The notes under the pieces: generated by a model | Database searches by the model: none | What the model was told of the DNA's origin: nothing | The model's input: only the letters and a program-made list of their open reading frames with translations | Program-made: the position numbers and the translations under genes | Part shown: positions 21,162 to 25,915 of the stretch, in pieces | Position numbering within the stretch: the stretch's first letter is position 1 | Layout: every line of letters begins with the position of its first letter | Source: Saksenaea vasiformis B4078 | Lineage: Eukaryota; Mucoromycota; Mucoromycetes; Mucorales; Saksenaeaceae | Assembly: GCA_000697055.1 (NCBI GenBank) | Contig: JNDT01001227.1 | Span: 1 to 25,915 of the forward strand | Length of the DNA: 25,915 nucleotides | Direction: 5' to 3'

Positions 21162-21605
21162 AATGCAACCCGATGCATGTACACGATGTTAGAAAATTTG
21201 CAAGTAATATGTTTCTACACTTTTAAACGACGCTACACTTATTTTACATTTACGCCAAATCGGCGTCCAGAACAAATAAACAAACTTCATCCTTTTGTCT
21301 TCAATAGAGTGTGATGTAAGTTACAATTTCAATCAAGCAATGGGTGAAATGACTATGTACGGATGAAAGTATGCGGAGAAAAGGGTAAAACAAATAATGA
21401 AAACACTGTACAAAGGCGAATAAATAAACAGGCCCATCTAGCAAAATAAGAAAGAAAAATAATCAGAGAAAAAATAAAGAAAAAGAACATCAGCTAAAGG
21501 ACAGGTAAAAGGAATAATCTTTTCTTTCTTTTTTTGGGTGGAATCGTAGAAGAAGGAAGGTGGTCGAAAAGGATTGCTTGATGATTAAAGACGTCGGGTG
21601 CGTTG

Positions 21606-24600
21606 TCATCGCTGATCTGGAATGTTGGTATGGTCGTTTGTGGCAGATGTCTGTGATTTACTACTACTACTCGTTTCAGGTACGTTTTCCTGTGTGACTG
21701 ATCGTCGCATTAGGTATTCCTGGATGGAAAGCTTGATCTTCACTGGCTTCGTATCTTCATCTGCCTGCTTTTCCACATTCTCTTCTATCGTTTCAGATGG
21801 CTTTTCTGTTCCTGTGTCTTTTGTATCCATCTTTTCACACTTGTCGTCGTCTTTGATAGTTATGTTCTCCCTAACCTCACCTTTGTCGTCATCTTTGATA
21901 ACCGTGCTCTCTTTCACTTCACATATGTGTGACTCGGTGCTAGCGGAAAGGGGTTCGCCTTTTGTTGTTGGAGGTAGATCTTCAAATACGTTGTCTATAC
22001 ATTCATCCTTCACCATGGTTGTTTGCATCACAGGAACGTCCTGGACCACGATGGGTTCTAAGGGCGTACTTTCTGCTATACTCGGCTTCCCGACTTGACT
22101 GACTTCACCAGAAATAAACGGCTCGTATTTGTTGCAAGAGACTGCACGATCATCGTTTTCTAACGGGATCGTGGATGCTGAACTGGCATCGCTCAATTCG
22201 CCGTCATCCACATTGAAATCATCCGGTGGCATCAGCACTGCCGCTGGTGACCCATTCGGAGTTGCCTTTTTTGTGGATTCAACGGCTGTCTTTGTCGTTT
22301 CTTGATATGTTGCACTGGGAAGTGTGGACACTGTTCCCAAATCCACTGATTGTTCTTTCACTTCTTTCACTTCCGAGGCAGTCTGTGGTAATATACTGTT
22401 GTTGTTCATGACTTTTTCTTCCTGTTTTACTTCATCTTTCTTCTCGGGAATCTCTGTTGGAGGCAAACCTACAATGTTTTGTTTGAGAAATCCGGAAACT
22501 TACAAAACTTTATCTATTTACCTGAATTGGCACCAGGGTATTTTGAGACAGGGTCGACCACTTGCAAAAGGAAATTACGCATCCATATCTTTTTGCAAGG
22601 AAGTTTCGATGGAAGCACTTTGCCACCGTCGACATGCTGCTCTGTAGGTTTTGTTGGCTTGCTGCTGCTGCTGGTATGTTTAGATTTCGTTCTTGAGCCT
22701 CCTGTGCGTCGTCCACTAGCTCTCTTTCGTCCTTGGCGGTTGGACCTCCTTTCCTTATCCTCTTTATCCGACACTTCATTAGTCGATTCTTCAAAGGCCG
22801 ATAGACTGGACAAAGAAGATAACGATGATAGATCTTCATCATCCACTGTACCCTTTTCTTTCGACAGATTGGTCACAGGCGTTGGAAGCTCGTCACCAAT
22901 ATCAATCTCATCTTCAACATCCAATTCCTCATCCGATACAGAGCCTTTCATTGGCGTAGTTACTGCCATGACAGGACTGCCTGCACAGGGTGATGTTGAT
23001 ATGACATCAATGTCAATGTTTTCTTCCACTGAAAGCGTAGGCGAGCTTGGATACACCTTGTCGTTTGCATCGTTCCTTGCAGCTGTGGCGGATAGAACAA
23101 TTCCTCTCGAATGCTGTGAACTTGCCTTTAGTACATTTCGATATTCTTCAGAAACCGAATGACGCTTTTCTTCCGTAAGATCACTCATGTTTGTATCGAT
23201 TGGATCATGGAAACCGTTACGAATCGTTTTCCCTTGAGTGTGTATCTTAGTACTATCCCCTTCCGTCCATTGTCTCGTTGTTCCCGTATTCACCCGAGAA
23301 GACACCGCTGTACTTTTGCTACTACGTCGTGCTGCTTTTTTGCGCGTTGGTTCAACCCCAGGTGTTAATTTCTCCCTTTTGTCATCTCTTGCTTCCTTCT
23401 TTAAATATTCGATAAAGCATTTGGATCGATCATCACAAGCACAATCTCCGAACTCTACAAAGAACATATCCAGCATGGCTTGTAAAGTCTTGCGCTTTTC
23501 CCGTTCCTCTTCTTCATCAATGACTTGATGTTCATCATTCGCATTTGGATTTCGACCCTGCCATTCCATGCTCTTCTTCCATGCAATATGACCACGTTGC
23601 CAACTCCAGCCAATCGTAATCTCCTTCCCCTTTTCTATATCATCACACGTAAATACTCCTAGATGGATTGTGTGATCTTCCTTCGCCTGAGGCAACACAA
23701 TGCTTCGCAACTCGGCATTTGGATGGCAAGACCTTCGGATAAATCGGGCTTCGTTACCCATTCGTTGACCGTCAATACAAAGATCTAACGTTGGGTAAAA
23801 CAGCACATGTGGGCGCTGTGTTCCGAGAGTGACGTATTTGTTCTTTGGATCAAATTTGTATTCCGACTTTAGAATTACTTCACCGTTCACTTCCAGGAGA
23901 TAACGGTTTGCCGGTATGTGAATATCAGCAAAGACGCCCTTTCGTACCGCAGGATCATTACGACTCAATGAAGACGGCCTATGTAACGACTTTGATAAGG
24001 GGTGTACGGATGATTTCGGAATGGACGGCAGTAGCATCGTCTTATCCATAACTACAAACGGATGAGTGTCTTTTGGACGTGTTCCCTCCATCGTTCGACT
24101 GGGCTGATCATCTCTCCATACGGGACCCTTCCATTTGCCAAGTTGGCTCCATCGTTCACGCACTTCCTTGAAGATCTGCTTAACGAATTTACTTTTGATA
24201 ATATTTTTTGTGGTTGTCTCGAAAGCATTTGCTGAATGATGCAACAAAGCTCTTGAAAAGTTTGCCGTCGAATCGTCATCTGAGTCTAACTCGCGTAATG
24301 TTCTCTTTGGAATTGCTATGCGTTTCGATAATTTAGGTTTCTTCGAAGTTTGTCGTGTGGGTAGTGTAGGACGTCGTTCTTCACGAAGAGAAGGAGGATG
24401 TGAATCACGAATTTGTTGTTTATCGCGCGAGAACGGCCGAGCCTTCGGTCCCTCTTCCTTTCGTTTCGGCGGTGATGAGTCGAGAAACGAATAGCGCCGC
24501 TTTTTCTCGTATGCGACGGGCCGGAAAAGCCCTTGTGGATCGTTCTCGGGGTGAATATCTTTCCGTTGTTTCTGTATTTCCAGGGAGCGCTTGAGGTCGG

Positions 24601-24856
24601 GGAACTTTTTCTCGCACTTGTGACACAGGAAGTGCTCAGGAATGTTACTATGATCGATCTTGACACAGAAGGCGTGTTGCCACACCAGACATCGTTCGCA
24701 TTGAATCGTAAAGCCATCATCGTCCGATGAGTTGCACACACAGCGGATCGCTCCGGTATCAACCGGATCTTCGTCAATGTCCACTTCTTCCTCTGTGCTG
24801 CTGTAAGATGCGGAAGTCAAAAGCGATTGAGAAAGAGGATAGCCCAATTTTGACAT
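21606..24856 (-). CDS. SET3: Set3/MLL5-type PHD-finger and SET-domain chromatin protein, 2 exons
   Basis: Exons 24856-22522 and 22468-21606, joined over a 53-nt GT-AG intron at a split Gly codon; 1065 aa. A PHD finger lies at 39-81 with C39, C41, C53, C56, H61, C64, C78 and C81 (Cys4-His-Cys3, with the WQH core), of the type that reads H3K4 methylation. The SET domain is at about 300-418: KGVFA, EVNGEV, CIDGQRMGNEARFIRRSCHPN and KEITIGWSW. RRSC replaces the usual NHSC, as in yeast Set3 and animal MLL5/KMT2E, which lack clear methyltransferase activity. In yeast, Set3 is the scaffold of the Set3C histone deacetylase complex. A short Cys cluster (GDCACDDRSKC) follows, then a long Ser/acidic disordered C-terminus with KGR-type basic patches. 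The gene symbol is by architecture. The product is nuclear. The second exon codes for disordered sequence only, so the splice is supported mainly by frame and signals. Confidence 0.9.
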
Positions 24857-25000
24857 GGTCTAACAATAAAATGTCGACATCAATGGTTCCCGTTTATATC
24901 GAAAATGTGATTTACTTCGAGATTGATGACTTCCAGAGGAGTTCTTAAAAGCCCATCACCCTGTGATAAAGCGGAAGTACAAAATGCTTCGTTGTTTTGG

Positions 25001-25048
25001 CCCAGCGAAGGATGCACCGCTGGGTTAAAACGTCACATAACATGACGT
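25001..25048. promoter_or_regulatory. Hairpin and paired CRE-like half-sites upstream of the SET gene
   Basis: CCCAGCG (25001-25007) and CGCTGGG (25018-25024) form a perfect 7-bp inverted repeat. Just beyond, ACGTCA (25030-25035) and TGACGT (25043-25048) are inverted bZIP/CRE-type half-sites, 145-190 nt upstream of the SET gene start. Sites this short occur by chance; function is inferred from position only. Confidence 0.25.
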
Positions 25049-25270
25049 AATTTTTACAACTCCGCCAGACATCAATTGCGATTGTGGTTCGTGGTGCATT
25101 TCATGCAGGTTTGATGGATTGGTGCCATCTGACGCTAATCCTGCGCATGCGTTGGTTGCATATAGAATTTTTTGTGGAATTTACCATTTATTTTAGCACT
25201 GATACAAGGTGATTGAAATTCCATGTTTGCATGAATTTCACAGGTTGGAAGCTTATGTACTGTGTTTTGC

Positions 25271-25449
25271 GGAATCATTTGCGCTGCTCGCAGTCTTATT
25301 TTGCGCCAATGGGAATCAAAATTAGCACTACAAAAGGGAAATCCTTTAAACAAAATTCTTGGAGGAAGTATTTACCTCACTTACCAATAAATGCAAATCA
25401 TGACCCCCAGTTGTCGCAAAATAAGACCCCAGGCAGTAGAAATGATTCC
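25271..25449. repeat. Long imperfect inverted repeat directly downstream of the right Fanzor
   Basis: Left arm 25271-25313 (plus) pairs with right arm 25449-25407 (read on minus). Both begin GGAATCATTT and share GTCTTATTTTGCG (25293-25305 and 25427-25415), followed by xCAA and TGGG. About 31 of 38 ungapped positions match, with a spacer of about 93 nt. It begins 5 nt after the Fanzor TAA (25455-25457), where TnpB/Fanzor guide RNAs and element ends are found. It could be an RNA hairpin, a terminal repeat, or a MITE inserted there. Confidence 0.75.
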
Positions 25450-25454
25450 TTGAA

Positions 25455-25915
25455 TTAGTAATTATCGGAATAACTGGCGTCTGGATGCCGCACTGGTCGA
25501 CTCAAAGCATGTGGTCTGCTCCCGTTAAACCACACTGATGCAGCAATTTCGTATATATTCTTGGAGGCATTCGTGTCCCTATTCCACAGTATGCCGCAGT
25601 CTTTGCATACCAGGATACCGTGGTGGGTAACACCGTCCATAGTCGTCACTTTTTCCAAAGTTCGTCCGTGGCACGAATTACATATCTGGCGATATTTACT
25701 GTAGTTAAGAACAAACATGAAAGCTGTTTTTGTGTTTACCTGAGATGTCAGATATTCGTCCACTGTGACAACAAGAGCTTGGTGCTGCTATTCTCTGCTT
25801 TTCACGCTACTCCAAAGCTTTCCGACCACACCCGGTCGATGGCCTTTGTACTTGTTGTTTTCTTTCCCAAACATACCTTCGCCAAAAAGTATTAGGGGCA
25901 TCTTGCCTTCGTTAT
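25455..25915 (-). pseudogene. Second Fanzor, C-terminal part, with one intron and an in-frame TAG; cut by window end
   Basis: The minus-strand frame is open from the right edge: MPLILFGEGMFGK, then KYKGHRPGVVGKLW, typical of the segment before the zinc ribbon in Fanzors. Next come VTVDEYLTSQ, a 54-nt GT-AG intron (25739-25686), ICNSCHG with the second pair CKDC, and WNRDTNASKNIYE holding the third RuvC Asp. The end is TAA at 25455-25457, after a His/Pro-rich tail. The intron sits exactly between TSQ and the first Cys of the ribbon. An in-frame TAG at 25788-25790 interrupts conserved sequence and no intron convincingly removes it, so this copy is probably inactive; one C-to-T change would explain it. 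Read-through or a sequencing error cannot be excluded. Confidence 0.8.

Larger units (their letters stand above)
17475..21605. other. Gene-poor 4.1-kb region
   Basis: Starts as promoter of the ankyrin gene (T-rich and purine-rich tracts, 17500-17680) and ends as 3' flank of the SET gene. ORFs at 18251-18556 and 19321-19524 (plus) and 20557-20309 (minus) have no recognisable family. Two weak items inside are listed separately: a tRNA-like motif near 19135-19225 and an exon-like stretch at 20769-21161. AATAAA at 21275-21280 (plus) is unassigned. Confidence 0.4.

Noticed and set aside
25135..25353. Minus-strand 72-codon ORF downstream of the right Fanzor
   Set aside because: It overlaps the left arm of the inverted repeat and has no recognisable features; more likely non-coding flank.
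25686..25739. Uninterrupted reading of the right Fanzor through the zinc-ribbon entry
   Set aside because: Reading through inserts 18 foreign residues between TSQ and the first Cys pair; a GT-AG intron removes exactly these and restores the family motif spacing.

Overview
This is eukaryotic nuclear DNA, most likely from an early-diverging fungus (Mucoromycota, probably Mucorales). The basis is short GT-AG introns of about 48-90 nt, a fungal Set3-type SET/PHD gene, a yeast-like free methionine-R-sulfoxide reductase, a kinase with Sel1 repeats of the kind expanded in Mucoromycota and Glomeromycotina, and Fanzor (eukaryotic TnpB-like) genes at both ends. The species cannot be named from the sequence. 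All splice models were read by eye.

Layout: (1) 1-245, + strand: C-terminal end of a Fanzor nuclease. (2) 539-1169: degenerate ORF with stops and a frame change. (3) 7585-1586, - strand: one very large gene. Its first exon encodes an MLKL-like four-helix bundle, a TKL-type pseudokinase with GFE in place of DFG, and 20 Sel1-like repeats. A 48-nt GT-AG intron carries the apparent stop codon. Splicing it joins the frame to seven further exons encoding a MACPF/perforin-like domain and C-terminal modules (about 1863 aa). (4) 9360-10082, + strand: four-exon free methionine-R-sulfoxide reductase. (5) 10316-11847, + strand: three-exon, mostly disordered protein with an RVxF-type PP1-docking motif and a conserved-looking C-terminal tail. 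(6) 11848-15863: gene-poor. (7) 17474-15864, - strand: MYPT-like ankyrin protein with a KVRF PP1-docking motif. (8) 17475-21605: gene-poor, with one orphan exon-like stretch and a weak tRNA-like motif. (9) 24856-21606, - strand: Set3/MLL5-type PHD-SET protein, two exons. (10) 25271-25449: long imperfect inverted repeat directly behind the second Fanzor. (11) 25915-25455, - strand: C-terminal part of a second Fanzor with one intron and an in-frame TAG.

The most notable object is the large gene. It puts an MLKL-type membrane-active bundle, a pseudokinase with MLKL's diagnostic GFE substitution, a Sel1 scaffold and a second membrane-active module (MACPF) into one predicted product. That reads as a regulated, membrane-directed, necroptosis-like effector. 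The two Fanzor genes point inwards from the window edges. Other genes are housekeeping or signalling: two PP1-docking proteins (one MYPT-like), a chromatin regulator and an oxidative-repair enzyme.
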